Source of the DNA: Caldivirga sp.
Lineage (GTDB): Archaea; Thermoproteota; Thermoprotei; Thermoproteales; Thermocladiaceae
NCBI GenBank assembly: GCA_028275645.1
Contig: JAPWUH010000012.1
Coordinates: 1 to 16,379 of the forward strand
Direction of reading: 5' to 3'
Length of the DNA: 16,379 nucleotides
Part shown: positions 1-6,615 of the stretch, one piece after another
Layout of the letters: each line of letters opens with the position of its first letter
How positions within the stretch are numbered: the stretch's first letter is position 1
Notes under the pieces: model-generated
The model's input: the letters and a program-made list of their open reading frames with translations, nothing else
Told to the model about the DNA's origin: nothing
Database searches by the model: none
Position numbers and translations under genes: made by a program

Positions 1-910
1 TCACGAATATTGCCAATAGGGCAGCGGCTACCATACCCACTGAGGCTACGTATAGCCAGGTGGCTCCCATAATCATTTTTATTGACATTAACGCTGATTG
101 AAAGCCATATACGTCACCATTATTAATCCTGAGGGCGAGACCTACCACGACCCCTGCAACCATTAAGGCTTCACTAACCACGGAGCCAACGGCGGTTTCA
201 AATCTCTCATGGGTGTAGTGCTGTGGTTTCAAGCCCTTGTCCACTATGGCTGAGCCCTGGTAGTAAAGCATCCATGGCATTATTACGGCACCTACGTTGG
301 CTGATAGGAGTAGTATATAGTCCTCATTACTATACAGCCTGGGGTTAATCATCTGGGTTAGTGATTGATATAGGGCATGGGGATTAATACCTATTATGAA
401 GAATGCTGCCAGGTAAACCAGTATAAAAGTTGATGTAGCCAGGAGGATATTCTCAACCCTCTTATATGACCCACTAGGCATTATAATTACTGTGTGAAAG
501 GCTAGGACAGCTAATATTGATGCGGCAACCGGTATGCCGAATAACCTGCCCACTGCTGCTATTGATGCGTATTCACCAACGTACGCAGCCCCATCTATTG
601 CCATCATCAGCACTAGTGATGCTAATGCAATCCATTTACCGTAAACATCCTTAATAACCTCACCTAACCCCTTACCACTACCGATGGCTAACCTTATGGT
701 TAATTCTTGGACTAGGTAAAGCGGTATTGTTAGTAGAATTAGCCATGGTACCATTAGGTAGCCTAGGGAGTAACCACTCTGCATTGCCGTTAGTATGCTT
801 GGTGCATCGACATCAGCCAGCATAACAAGCCAACCTGGCCCAAGAATACTCCAAATTAATCTTCTGGATTTATCAATTACTGCAGCTATTTTATTAGATG
901 CGGCTAACAT
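1..910 (-). CDS. Nramp-family (SLC11-like) divalent metal transporter, C-terminus cut by window edge
   Basis: Probable proton-coupled divalent metal importer (Mn/Fe type) of the cytoplasmic membrane. The visible 303 codons are almost entirely hydrophobic and cover about the first seven or eight of the usual 11 or so helices. Helix 1 carries the Nramp signature region (LGPGW at 23-27, then D35-A36-P37-S38 followed by an xxQSG). Helix 6 carries A208-x-x-M211-P212, matching the metal-binding A-x-x-M-P of the family. The canonical DPGN of helix 1 is DAPS here, so the metal-binding asparagine is replaced by serine, and the usual histidine after MP is W213; both mark a divergent branch. The ATG at 910 is chosen because a TATA box lies about 27 bases upstream. 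The reading frame is open to base 1 and the stop lies outside the window. Family assignment is firm; the metal transported is not. Confidence 0.85.
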   Translation of the reverse strand, partial: MLAASNKIAAVIDKSRRLIWSILGPGWLVMLADVDAPSILTAMQSGYSLGYLMVPWLILLTIPLYLVQELTIRLAIGSGKGLGEVIKDVYGKWIALASLVLMMAIDGAAYVGEYASIAAVGRLFGIPVAASILAVLAFHTVIIMPSGSYKRVENILLATSTFILVYLAAFFIIGINPHALYQSLTQMINPRLYSNEDYILLLSANVGAVIMPWMLYYQGSAIVDKGLKPQHYTHERFETAVGSVVSEALMVAGVVVGLALRINNGDVYGFQSALMSIKMIMGATWLYVASVGMVAAALLAIFV

Positions 911-924
911 AATTTAGACCGAGG

Positions 925-941
925 ATTTAGTCCTAAATAAA
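925..941 (-). promoter_or_regulatory. Promoter and overlapping inverted repeat of the Nramp-like gene
   Basis: Read on the minus strand, a TATA-like TTTATTTA occupies 941-934, about 27 bases before the ATG at 910, so the mRNA is probably leaderless. The inverted repeat ATTTAG-TC-CTAAAT (925-938, 6-base arms) overlaps the inner half of the TATA box and the initiation region, where a repressor would block TBP. A further ATTTAG copy sits at 912-917. A metal-responsive DtxR/MntR-type regulator is plausible by context but unproven. Confidence 0.45.
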
Positions 942-987
942 CCTAACTCCATAAAACCAGGATCGGTGAATCAACATGTGAGGTAAC

Positions 988-1638
988 TTACCTAATCGGG
1001 ATGTAGATGGATAAGTCCATGCCTGGGCAGTTTAAGGCACAGTCCACTGGGTCTGAACACTCGCAGTTAACCTTACCACCACGGCAAAAGACACTATTAA
1101 CGGCAATAAACCTTGATGCAAGCTCAACGTTACCGAATATCACATTCCTCACGTTGTCCATGGGTATGTTGTATATTAAGTATTCGTCTAGGTTGCCCTG
1201 CTCGGGTATGTATAGATTTATCGACTTAATGCCCCTTAAAACCACGTGAACCATCGACGAAGCTTCATCCCTGGTAGGCTCCAGGTAAAGGTCACTGTTA
1301 ATATAGTCGTGTGCAATTAAATATGTGCTAGGTCTAACTACATACGACACATTAGCGGATCTAAGGGAGTTGCTTAAAGCCTTAAGGAGACTTGGTGACT
1401 GATCCATGAGCCTGATTAGAACCCATTCAGCATTATGGGCAACATTATTTATTAACCTCCACTGGTTTACTATGAACTTACCACTGGTTCTTAGCATTAT
1501 TCTCCTACCCTTAATCATAGGGTAAGTCTCCTCCAACTCAGAGTCCTCAATTTCATAGATTAAGTTATGGCTAGATAGGCTGCCGATCGCCTTCCTCCAG
1601 TCTAGTGTGGCGTATACATTACCCCTTATGCACGTCAT
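988..1638 (-). CDS. Uncharacterised protein with cysteine-rich tail, coupled to TBP
   Basis: I do not recognise this 216-residue protein. It has no signal peptide or membrane segment, so it is probably cytoplasmic. The C-terminal 32 residues hold five cysteines (C185, C192, C194, C200, C204; spacing C-x6-C-x-C-x5-C-x3-C), suggesting a metal or Fe-S site or disulfides. Its ATG (1636-1638) directly follows the TAA of the TBP gene with no spacer, so the two are co-transcribed and probably translationally coupled. The first 80 or so residues (strand GNVYATL, a helix, then strands ending RTSGKFIV) faintly resemble the order of elements in one TBP half-repeat, which has FRTGKMV at the same place. 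That resemblance is by eye only. The tight link to TBP suggests a transcription-related job, but no function can be assigned. Confidence 0.8.
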   Translation of the reverse strand: MTCIRGNVYATLDWRKAIGSLSSHNLIYEIEDSELEETYPMIKGRRIMLRTSGKFIVNQWRLINNVAHNAEWVLIRLMDQSPSLLKALSNSLRSANVSYVVRPSTYLIAHDYINSDLYLEPTRDEASSMVHVVLRGIKSINLYIPEQGNLDEYLIYNIPMDNVRNVIFGNVELASRFIAVNSVFCRGGKVNCECSDPVDCALNCPGMDLSIYIPIR

Positions 1639-2223
1639 TTAAGCCTCCTCATACTGCTGTTCCTCCTCAACAACATACAGCGCCTCTATCTCCTTTAACT
1701 TGTCGTAGAGTTTACGCACAGCCACCGACACGTCAGTCTCTTTCTTAGCTCCAGTGCACACTATCTTACCTGAACTGAACACGAGGATAACCACCTTAGG
1801 GTCATTCATCCTGTATATTAGGCCTGGGAACTGCTCAGGCTCATACATGGAGTTCTCCAGTAGTAATGCCGCCTTCTCAATGTTAACATCAGCGTGTAGG
1901 TTACCTGAGGCAACTATGTTTTGGACCTGTATCTCAGGGTCGCTTTGAATTTGGGCTCCACGCTGATTAAGGGTCTTAACCAGGTACTTAACGGCCCTCC
2001 TCAACTCCTCCTCACTCTTAGCACCCGTGCAAACCATTTTACCAGTCCTAAATATTAATGCTGAAATCTTAGGTCTCTGGAATCTTAATATTAAGCCTGG
2101 GAATTGGTCAGGGTTATACTCAGCGGCGGGTAAAACCTCAGCAAGCCTTTCAAGGTCTAGGTCAACCCCGAGGTTTACGGTGGCCACTATATTTTCTATC
2201 CTGTACACGGGCTCCTTCGGCAT
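1639..2223 (-). CDS. tbp: TATA-box-binding protein (TBP)
   Basis: General archaeal transcription factor that binds and bends the TATA box and recruits TFB and RNA polymerase. The 194 residues form the expected two direct repeats of about 90 residues (roughly 7-88 and 98-177). Each has a QFPGLI motif followed by F-x-x-GK-x-VCTGAK. The four DNA-inserting phenylalanines are all present (F41, F58, F132, F149). An acidic tail (EEEQQYEEA) ends the protein, as in many archaeal TBPs. Length is normal for the family. The ATG at 2223 sits about 30 bases after a TATA box at 2260-2253, giving a very short leader. The next gene starts directly at its stop codon. The promoter is strong-looking with a purine-rich BRE, as expected for a constitutive factor. 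Confidence 0.98.
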   Translation of the reverse strand: MPKEPVYRIENIVATVNLGVDLDLERLAEVLPAAEYNPDQFPGLILRFQRPKISALIFRTGKMVCTGAKSEEELRRAVKYLVKTLNQRGAQIQSDPEIQVQNIVASGNLHADVNIEKAALLLENSMYEPEQFPGLIYRMNDPKVVILVFSSGKIVCTGAKKETDVSVAVRKLYDKLKEIEALYVVEEEQQYEEA

Positions 2224-2252
2224 TTTAATCTCATATAATGCTTTTTAAGCCT

Positions 2253-2268
2253 CTTAAAAACCTTTCCC
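2253..2268 (-). promoter_or_regulatory. Promoter of the tbp operon
   Basis: On the minus strand GGGAAAGG (a purine-rich BRE) is followed by TTTTTAAG at 2260-2253. The centre is about 26 bases upstream of base 2230, so transcription should begin a few bases before the tbp ATG at 2223. The same GGAAAGG-plus-TATA layout precedes the release factor gene at 10595-10612. Confidence 0.55.
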
Positions 2269-2323
2269 TAAGCAACCATAATACTTAATGTACTGCGCAT
2301 AAATGTGGGAGGGTTAAGTATCA

Positions 2324-2505
2324 GGATTCGGCTTTAACGTGATTACCCAGTTCTATTACTCCCTGCTTCTCCCTGTGTCGCCTATGGGGTTGGTCTTTCC
2401 TGAGGATGCGGCGTTAATTAAATGCCTTCCTTCACCTTGCCGCTACCCAGTGTGGAAGGTTTACTAGGGGCTATTAACCCATAGCGCTATTAAGGCTTCG
2501 AAACC
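2324..2505 (-). ncRNA. Candidate structured non-coding RNA in the tbp/flippase gap (identity unknown)
   Basis: The gap 2224-2604 (381 bases) has no convincing reading frame but shows RNA-like structure. Read on the minus strand, the ends pair as a long closing helix: GGTTTCG (2505-2499) with CGAATCC (2330-2324, one mismatch), continued by GCcTTAA and CG (2496-2487, with a 3-base bulge) against CGTTAAaGC (2339-2331). Inside is a hairpin of CCTTCC and CACT against GGTG and GGAAGG (about 2459-2425). Another possible pairing is CTATGGG (about 2486-2480) with CCCATAG (about 2388-2382). The minus strand is favoured because a TATA box (2525-2518) lies about 26 bases before 2496, but helices alone do not fix the strand. 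The piece AGGAAAGACC (about 2403-2394) recalls conserved region I of RNase P RNA (AGGAAAGUCC), and ATAGAAC lies near the 3' side. The expected P4 pairing does not form properly, so a reduced RNase P RNA is only a hypothesis. I see no SRP RNA helix 8 motif. Confidence 0.35.
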
Positions 2506-2517
2506 TGGGTCTGATGC

Positions 2518-2525
2518 AATATAAA
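2518..2525 (-). promoter_or_regulatory. TATA-like box upstream of the candidate RNA
   Basis: TTTATATT on the minus strand lies 80 bases downstream of the flippase stop codon, with no protein start nearby to explain it. Its centre is about 26 bases from base 2496, where the closing helix of the candidate RNA begins. The upstream BRE is weak (GTGCCC). Confidence 0.35.
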
Positions 2526-2604
2526 GGGCACAGCGTCATGAAGGGGGAGATCCCAACAAGTGCATAACATGAAAGCGTAAAATAATAATGCAACTACGAA
2601 GAAG

Positions 2605-4149
2605 TTAGACCCTTGGGCTGTTGGTGGTCCTCAAAGCAGCACCTGCAATATACTTAATTAACGTAATTAGTAACGACCTTAAGTTGCTGGAGCAGGTCAA
2701 AGCCGCTGCTAGGTAAGTCACCGATGTTAATACTGCCCCAGCGGTAATTCTGATTAATTCAGCGACAGCCCCTTTAACGGGTGGGTATGCTGATAACATT
2801 AGTGCGGATTCCACGTAGATTAGCACGGATGCGGCTATGGCCGGCGCCACCACGTCAATGATAATTAACCTAGCCCTAATGTTTAATGGGTGCCTAGCCC
2901 TCAAGTGCGTAAACCTATATATTAGGCTGACCACCGTGGATAATATTGAGGCTAGTAATACACCAGTGATTACTGGGGATGGTAACCTGATGGCGCTGGA
3001 TAACTCTATTAGTGGGTATATTGACGCCACATACACTACCGTTAGTATGAACTCGGCGAAGTGGGCGTGGAAGACTAGGCTACCCACGTATGTCCTAAAC
3101 GTCACCTCACCGTTGAAGTCAACCCTATCCACACCCTGCATAACCCATGAATAATACTGGTTAATAATCGAGATCAACGTTGACACTGCCAGCAAGATCA
3201 CCGGTACCCTTAAGTACTGTATGAATGAGTAGTCTTGCGGCCTAAGGAAGTAGACGATGTACGGTTCGTAGAGTATTATGAATAGGGAGAGCATTATGGT
3301 TACGTTCGTTAGGATCAGGAAGTCTACGTAAAACCTCCTCTCAAGCTCCTTACCGCTTAGCAATTCACCATAGGTTACGTTGATAATACCCGAGGCTAAA
3401 CCTAACGCCTTACCTTGAACTGTTAGAATCTGCCACATGGCGTTATCAAATACTCCACCAACGTAACCTATTATCATGGAGTCCATGCTCCTTAGGTTAC
3501 CTGCACCATACCCAATCAACGGTACCCATGAAGCCGCCAGGGTTTCCCTGAGGTACTTACCCAGTGTGCCTATGTTGCTTAGTTTACCTATGATGAATGT
3601 GAGGCCGTAGGCAGCTGCAGAGAGGGTTATGGCCACTGATGAGACTAGGACTGAGAACAGGCTCCACCCGCTGTACATTATGTAAACTATGGATACTAAC
3701 TTAACAACTGCCGTCACAAGACCCGCCCACTGGAGCTTAACCCTATCAATAACCGTGAGGATGCTGTTTACGTAGCCCTGTAGGTAACTGGCGAAGGTTA
3801 AGGCCACTGTTAGGTAAGCCACCTCAAGGTAAATTTGCCTAAACCTCCACGAAACCCCAGTAACGTAGAGTAGCGCTATAAGGGACCCCAATAGGCCTGA
3901 CAATAGGTATAGGGTTAGCATGTGAATACTTGGTTTACCATCCCTAGCAGTAACCCTGGAAGCCATGAAGGACACTATGGTTTGCATTATTAAGCCCGTT
4001 ATCACGGCGCCATTGACGATATTAAGGACCCCCAGTGAGGAGGTCTCAAGCTTCCTGGTTACGAGTAGGGAGAATGTTAAATTGGCCAGTAGCGACACTG
4101 CCGTTGTCGATAACGCAAGTACCCTAACCTTAACACCCTCCCCGCTCAT
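2605..4149 (-). CDS. Polysaccharide/lipid-linked oligosaccharide flippase-type membrane protein (Wzx/MATE-like)
   Basis: Integral membrane protein of 514 residues with about 12-14 hydrophobic segments and a short basic tail. The N-terminal stretch (LLANLTFSLLVTRKL at 20-34, then SLGVLNIVNG) has the arrangement typical of polysaccharide transporters of the MOP superfamily (Wzx/RfbX type), where helix 1 is followed by a conserved F-x-x-x-x-x-T-R-x-L and a G. Such proteins move lipid-linked sugars across the cytoplasmic membrane for glycoprotein or surface-polymer assembly. No glycosyltransferase gene is adjacent in the window, so the substrate is unknown. The ATG at 4149 is directly preceded by an in-frame TGA, and a TATA box lies about 36 bases upstream. 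Family-level assignment is good; the specific substrate is not assignable. Confidence 0.8.
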   Translation of the reverse strand: MSGEGVKVRVLALSTTAVSLLANLTFSLLVTRKLETSSLGVLNIVNGAVITGLIMQTIVSFMASRVTARDGKPSIHMLTLYLLSGLLGSLIALLYVTGVSWRFRQIYLEVAYLTVALTFASYLQGYVNSILTVIDRVKLQWAGLVTAVVKLVSIVYIMYSGWSLFSVLVSSVAITLSAAAYGLTFIIGKLSNIGTLGKYLRETLAASWVPLIGYGAGNLRSMDSMIIGYVGGVFDNAMWQILTVQGKALGLASGIINVTYGELLSGKELERRFYVDFLILTNVTIMLSLFIILYEPYIVYFLRPQDYSFIQYLRVPVILLAVSTLISIINQYYSWVMQGVDRVDFNGEVTFRTYVGSLVFHAHFAEFILTVVYVASIYPLIELSSAIRLPSPVITGVLLASILSTVVSLIYRFTHLRARHPLNIRARLIIIDVVAPAIAASVLIYVESALMLSAYPPVKGAVAELIRITAGAVLTSVTYLAAALTCSSNLRSLLITLIKYIAGAALRTTNSPRV

Positions 4150-4180
4150 TCAAGTTCCAATAGCCTAACCACCCCCTCAG

Positions 4181-4189
4181 TTAATTAAG
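4181..4189 (-). promoter_or_regulatory. Promoter of the flippase gene
   Basis: CTTAATTAA on the minus strand at 4189-4181 is centred about 26 bases before base 4159, giving a leader of about 10 bases before the ATG at 4149. It lies in the 202-base divergent region 4150-4351. I see nothing else convincing there apart from the ATPase promoter. Confidence 0.4.
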
Positions 4190-4297
4190 TTATTTCAGCA
4201 ATACACATTGTGAGATCTTTATCCCTTAGGCGAAACCCTCTACATGATTAGTGGTTCACTGGTTTAATTCGGGAGATGCCTCATGTATTCTTAGTGT

Positions 4298-4326
4298 CCT
4301 CTAAGTAGGACAGTAAAATATTAATA
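4298..4326 (+). promoter_or_regulatory. Promoter of the secretion ATPase gene, with a shared upstream 10-mer
   Basis: GTAAAA followed by TATTAATA (about 4318-4325) lies about 30 bases before the ATG at 4352, so the mRNA should be leaderless or nearly so. The 10-mer CCTCTAAGTA at 4298-4307 ends about 10 bases upstream of the TATA box. The identical 10-mer stands at the same place before the GMP synthase synthetase gene (6569-6578). Confidence 0.45.
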
Positions 4327-4351
4327 CTCTAGCTCTATACATTAGTGTAAT

Positions 4352-5908
4352 ATGTCTAGCGTTAGCCTTGGTTTTGAGAGGATAATTGATGTTAAGGGAC
4401 AGTATAGGTTGATTGAGAGGTACCCGTTAAATGAACCCTACGCATACGCCAACATAATGGAGAATACGGAGACAGGTTCAATAATGTATTACGTCGATGA
4501 GGTCTCCCTAACACCTAGTGAAAGGAGGATTTACGGCGAATTGCTGAGATTAGTGATGGATGAATTGCCCCCACCTGAAAACATAACAAACATGGGCATG
4601 GTTAAGCAATTCTTAGCCAATAAGGTTAGGGAGGTGGTGCGCAGGTACAGGAGGTACCTTAGGTTATCACCCAGCGCGCAGTCAACGCTGGCCTATTACC
4701 TTGAGCGTGACCTACTGGGCTTTGGCCCAATCGACCCATTAATGAGGGATGAGAATATTGAGGATATTTCAGCTGATGGCGTTGGGAAACCCATCTACGT
4801 TTACCATAGGGATTACGAGAGCATACCCACCAACATCATACCCATGAGCGATGAGGCTATAGATGACTTAGTTGTTAAACTAGTACACATGGCTGATAGG
4901 CATGTATCCGTGGCGACACCTATCGTGGACGCCCAATTGCCGGATGGGTCAAGGATAGCGGTAACCTACAGGCGTGAGGTTTCGCCGGGTGGGTCCACCT
5001 TCACCATAAGGAAGTTCAGGTCGAATCCATTCACCTTCACTGAACTGGTCATCAACGGCATGATAAGCCCTGAGATAGCCGGCTACTTCTGGACTATGAT
5101 GGACCACCACAAGTCATTCCTGGTTCTGGGGGTTACAGGCGCGGGGAAGACGACCTTCCTAAACGCCATGGCCACCTTCATTAGGCCAAACATGAAGATT
5201 ATAACCGTTGAGGAAGTTCCAGAGATTAAACTGCCACATCAAAACTGGATTAGGCTAGTGCCCAGGTTATCCTTTGGGCCTCAGAAAACAGCTGAGATAA
5301 CAATGTTTGACCTAGTTAAGGCAACACTAAGGATGAGGCCAGATTACCTAATAGTCGGTGAGGTTAGGGGCGAGGAGGCCTATGTTCTCTTCCAAGCGGT
5401 TGCAACAGGCCATGGGGGTATATCCACCATGCATGCCGAGAGCTTTGAGGCGGCTAAAAATAGGCTGCTAAGCCCACCCATGAACATACCCTTAACCTAC
5501 ATACCATCAATGAACATCTTCATCATGATTAAGAGGGTTAGGGTGATGAAGGGTGGCCGTGAGAGGGTTGTGAGGAGGGTTATTGAGGTTAGCGAACCTG
5601 TGCTTAACAATGGTAACATTGAATTCATAACCGTGTTTAAATGGAACCCCACGGTGGATAGGCATGAGGCCTACCTGGAGAGGAGCATACTAGTTAGGGA
5701 TATTGCCGAGGAGAGGGGCGTCAAGCCGAGTGACGTTATTGATGATATTAAGACTAGGGCTGCCATAGTCAGGTGGATGGTCGATAACAACATTAAGGAG
5801 TTCGATAGGGTGGCTAAGATAGTTGAACTGTTTTACAATAAGCCGAATCAGGTAATATCAATGGTTATGGGGCATCCAACTCAGCAATTAACCACCCCAG
5901 CGCGTTAG
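4352..5908 (+). CDS. Type II/IV secretion system (GspE/VirB11-like) ATPase
   Basis: Hexameric traffic ATPase that would power an archaeal pilus, adhesin or secretion apparatus from the cytoplasmic face of the membrane. The 518 residues include an N-terminal domain (about 1-130), a linker region with ERDLLGFGPIDPLM and IEDIS typical of archaeal GspE/FlaI-type proteins, and a C-terminal RecA-like domain. Walker A is GVTGAGKTT (260-268, K266); Walker B/Asp box is DYLIVGEVRGEE (331-342, with catalytic E337); the His box is GHGGISTMHAES (353-364). All catalytic motifs are intact. The usual partner, a TadC/GspF-type membrane protein, and pilin genes are absent from the window: the next genes are for GMP synthase and the upstream neighbour is a divergent flippase. 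The ATPase thus appears to stand alone. The ATG at 4352 is supported by the promoter position. Confidence 0.92.
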   Translation: MSSVSLGFERIIDVKGQYRLIERYPLNEPYAYANIMENTETGSIMYYVDEVSLTPSERRIYGELLRLVMDELPPPENITNMGMVKQFLANKVREVVRRYRRYLRLSPSAQSTLAYYLERDLLGFGPIDPLMRDENIEDISADGVGKPIYVYHRDYESIPTNIIPMSDEAIDDLVVKLVHMADRHVSVATPIVDAQLPDGSRIAVTYRREVSPGGSTFTIRKFRSNPFTFTELVINGMISPEIAGYFWTMMDHHKSFLVLGVTGAGKTTFLNAMATFIRPNMKIITVEEVPEIKLPHQNWIRLVPRLSFGPQKTAEITMFDLVKATLRMRPDYLIVGEVRGEEAYVLFQAVATGHGGISTMHAESFEAAKNRLLSPPMNIPLTYIPSMNIFIMIKRVRVMKGGRERVVRRVIEVSEPVLNNGNIEFITVFKWNPTVDRHEAYLERSILVRDIAEERGVKPSDVIDDIKTRAAIVRWMVDNNIKEFDRVAKIVELFYNKPNQVISMVMGHPTQQLTTPAR

Positions 5909-5909
5909 G

Positions 5910-5918
5910 CTTAAATAA
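5910..5918 (+). promoter_or_regulatory. Promoter of the GMP synthase glutaminase gene
   Basis: CTTAAATAA (5910-5918), two bases after the ATPase stop codon, is centred about 26 bases before base 5940. This fits a start at ATG 5952 with a leader of about 10 bases. It also shows that the upstream in-frame TTG (5919) lies at the promoter and is not the start. Confidence 0.5.
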
Positions 5919-5951
5919 TTGAACAATAAATTGTCTAATCAAGTATGGAAT

Positions 5952-6518
5952 ATGGTGACTATAGGTGTGGTTAACTTCGGTGGACAGTATAATCATTTGA
6001 TTAAACGTAGACTCGAGGACATGGGCTTCACGGCTAGGTTGATTAGCAGCATTGAGCCGCTGGACATTATTACAAGGGAATTTGACTGCTTAATAGTAAG
6101 TGGTGGTTCATGGAACATACCTGCTGATTTACCAAGACTAGGCAACGCACCGAGGTATGTGCTTGAGTTCCCAGGGCCAGTATTAGGCATATGCCTTGGC
6201 CATCAACTGATGGCGTATGAGTATGGGGGAGTGTTAACCAGTAACAAGCCGGAATTCGGAGGTGTTAGGGTAACCATTGATGATGAGGATACGATACTCA
6301 GAGGTGTTGATAGGGAATTCACGGCATGGGAAAGCCACAATGTAAGTGTGGAGAGGGAGCCAGCAGGATTCACTGTACTAGCCCATAGCAGTACCGTTAG
6401 GGTTCAGGCAATGGCTAATGAGAGGATTATGAGGTACGGCGTTCAGTTCCACCCTGAGGTTAAGCATACCCAATTCGGTGACGTAATATTGAGGAATTTC
6501 GCTGAATTATGCCGCTAA
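5952..6518 (+). CDS. guaAA: GMP synthase, glutamine amidotransferase subunit (subunit A)
   Basis: Class I glutaminase that hydrolyses glutamine and passes ammonia to the synthetase subunit for XMP to GMP conversion in purine biosynthesis. The 188-residue protein starts IGVVNFGGQYNHLI, as separate archaeal subunits do. The triad is visible: C81 in GICLGHQ, H167 and E169 in FHPEV. The open frame extends 11 codons upstream to a TTG at 5919. I prefer ATG 5952, because family members begin just before the IGVVNFGGQ strand and the TTG overlaps the TATA box. Length is normal for the stand-alone form. The partner gene follows 97 bases downstream with its own promoter, so the two subunits need not be made from one mRNA. 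Confidence 0.95.
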   Translation: MVTIGVVNFGGQYNHLIKRRLEDMGFTARLISSIEPLDIITREFDCLIVSGGSWNIPADLPRLGNAPRYVLEFPGPVLGICLGHQLMAYEYGGVLTSNKPEFGGVRVTIDDEDTILRGVDREFTAWESHNVSVEREPAGFTVLAHSSTVRVQAMANERIMRYGVQFHPEVKHTQFGDVILRNFAELCR

Positions 6519-6564
6519 GACCCAGAATTATCAATGAAATTATTTAATGTAAAAAATTAAAATA

Positions 6565-6612
6565 TTTACCTCTAAGTAAACGTAAAGTTTAAATAAAAAC
6601 CTACAAGGTAGG
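6565..6612 (+). promoter_or_regulatory. Promoter region of the GMP synthase synthetase gene
   Basis: TTTAAATA (6588-6595) preceded by GTAAAG lies about 24 bases before the ATG at 6616, so the mRNA is probably leaderless. Two small inverted repeats flank it: TTTAC-N6-GTAAA (6565-6580) just upstream of the BRE, and CCTAC-AAG-GTAGG (6600-6612) just before the start. The first includes the 10-mer CCTCTAAGTA (6569-6578) also found before the ATPase gene. A regulator binding here is possible but not shown. Confidence 0.45.
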
Positions 6613-6615
6613 CTT

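Noticed and set aside
2324..2505. SRP (7S) RNA as the identity of the candidate RNA
   Set aside because: The piece is shorter than archaeal SRP RNA (about 300 nt) and lacks the GGAA-type loop and AGCA motif of helix 8.
2488..2510. tRNA-like TTCGAA motif in the tbp/flippase gap
   Set aside because: No five-base T stem, no A or B box spacing and no acceptor stem can be built around it on either strand.
5919..5951. TTG 5919 as the start of the GMP synthase glutaminase gene
   Set aside because: It overlaps the TATA box, and the extra 11 residues have no counterpart in the family as I know it.
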